Source: a virus
DNA: 64,000 nt
Virus record (IMG/VR): IMGVR_UViG_3300027541_000009
Span: 62,001 to 126,000 of that record
Strand: one strand, 5' to 3'
A model generated the notes under the pieces. It did not search any database. It was not told the DNA's origin and was given only the letters and a program-made list of their open reading frames with translations. The position numbers were made by a program, and so were the translations under genes. Numbering within the stretch: the first letter of the stretch is position 1; every line of letters starts with the position of its first letter. Below are positions 63,506 through 64,000 of the stretch, piece after piece.

Positions 63506-64000
63506 ATGAAGTATCTAACTGATTTTTGTAATAAAGCTTTAAACGGAAACCTAGATTCTGATAGGCATATTATTACAATTTTTTCAATCGCTTTGGCATC
63601 TAAAGGTTCTACATATGTTGAACTTGGTGTTAGGGAAGGACATACCACAGAACCTTTATATGAAGCAGCAAAGTTAAATAACGGACATCTGTGGTCTGTT
63701 GATCTTAATCCACCGTCAGAATTTAAACCAAATAATGGCAACTATACATTTCATCAAGGAGATAGTATCAAGTTCCTTGAAGATTGGCCTAAGGATAAAA
63801 AAATAGATGTTGTTTATGTCGATGACTGGCATTCATATCCTCATGTTAAAAAGCAGTTAGAACTTCTTGATGAATTAGTTGGTCCAACAAGTGTTATTCT
63901 TTTGCACGATTTGATGTATGGAAGCACTGACCCATTCTACCATTCTGATCTTACACTTAAAGATGGTCAATGGGCTGGTGGTGGTCCATATAGAGCAGTA
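63506..64000 (+). CDS. SAM-dependent methyltransferase, cut by window end
   Basis: 165 residues visible from ATG 63506, directly after the previous stop; no stop before the window end. TYVELGVREGHTTEPLYEAA is SAM motif I, LWSVDLNPPSEFK motif II, VVYVDDWHSYPHVKKQLELL and VILLHDLMYG complete the Methyltransf_24-like pattern. It is the third methyltransferase in the glycan cluster. Confidence 0.85.
   Translation, partial: MKYLTDFCNKALNGNLDSDRHIITIFSIALASKGSTYVELGVREGHTTEPLYEAAKLNNGHLWSVDLNPPSEFKPNNGNYTFHQGDSIKFLEDWPKDKKIDVVYVDDWHSYPHVKKQLELLDELVGPTSVILLHDLMYGSTDPFYHSDLTLKDGQWAGGGPYRAV

Noticed and set aside
1-64000. CRISPR array, integrase or attachment site
   Set aside because: No regularly spaced repeats, no integrase or recombinase gene; consistent with a strictly lytic phage.

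Overview
This window is part of the genome of a T4-like myovirus, most probably a marine cyanophage (T4-like cyanomyovirus). Evidence: the T4 core genes occur in the compact order typical of cyanophages (neck, terminase, sheath, tube, portal, protease, scaffold and capsid, then uvsY-uvsW, gp55, gp47/gp46, clamp, clamp loader, RegA, Hsp20, polymerase, UvsX, gp41, MazG, primase, nrdA/nrdB). The sequence is AT-rich. It carries a metabolic 6-phosphogluconate dehydrogenase and a DUF3110 protein of cyanobacterial/cyanophage type. No psbA, psbD or hli gene lies in the window. Nearly every gene is on the + strand; the one clear exception is a GIY-YIG homing endonuclease.

Layout. 0-13.4 kb: virion assembly (gp14 end, gp15, gp16, gp17, gp18, gp19, gp20, a gp67-like core protein, gp21 protease, gp22 scaffold, gp23 capsid). 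13.4-16.3 kb: a gp3-like tail protein, UvsY, UvsW and an LSm-like protein. 16.4-24.5 kb: late sigma gp55, recombination nuclease gp47/gp46, sliding clamp and loader, RegA and Hsp20. 24.7-31.5 kb: DNA polymerase, UvsX, gp41 and MazG. 31.5-36.3 kb: candidate capsid-cargo and other virion proteins. 36.3-40.8 kb: primase and class I ribonucleotide reductase. 40.8-50.0 kb: further large basic cargo-like proteins, two GIY-YIG endonucleases and a lysozyme-like protein. 50.4-55.8 kb: a tRNA island with 12 tRNAs, at least two further structured RNAs, an atypical tRNA-like gene, an HNH endonuclease, Dps, Gnd, small membrane proteins and a Phd/YefM-type antitoxin. 55.8-57.2 kb: small conserved genes and a 2OG-Fe(II) oxygenase. 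57.3-64.0 kb: a surface-glycan cluster (GDP-mannose 3,5-epimerase-like, two further NAD-dependent epimerases, three methyltransferases, two glycosyltransferases), cut by the window end.

Regulation visible in the sequence. Late genes are preceded by T4-type late boxes (TATAAATA or one mismatch), often as a cassette: intrinsic terminator, late box, start codon. The replication genes and the tRNA island instead use host sigma70-type promoters. In the tRNA island several of these promoters sit inside short inverted repeats.

Most interesting. (1) Several large, basic proteins start with a sequence like the T4 internal-protein capsid-targeting peptide and contain repeated (I/L/F)-x-E|A sites like those cut by the gp21 protease. 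The domains between the sites include a nucleotidyltransferase, a HAD-like phosphatase, an EF-hand-like loop and an HNH nuclease, so they could be polyprotein precursors of enzymes packaged in the head and injected with the DNA. (2) The tRNA island has its own promoter followed by a GNRA hairpin and a textbook H-type pseudoknot, plus tRNA-sized RNAs that break tRNA rules; these may correspond to the T4 stable RNAs C and D. (3) A Dps with all four ferroxidase ligands at canonical spacing.
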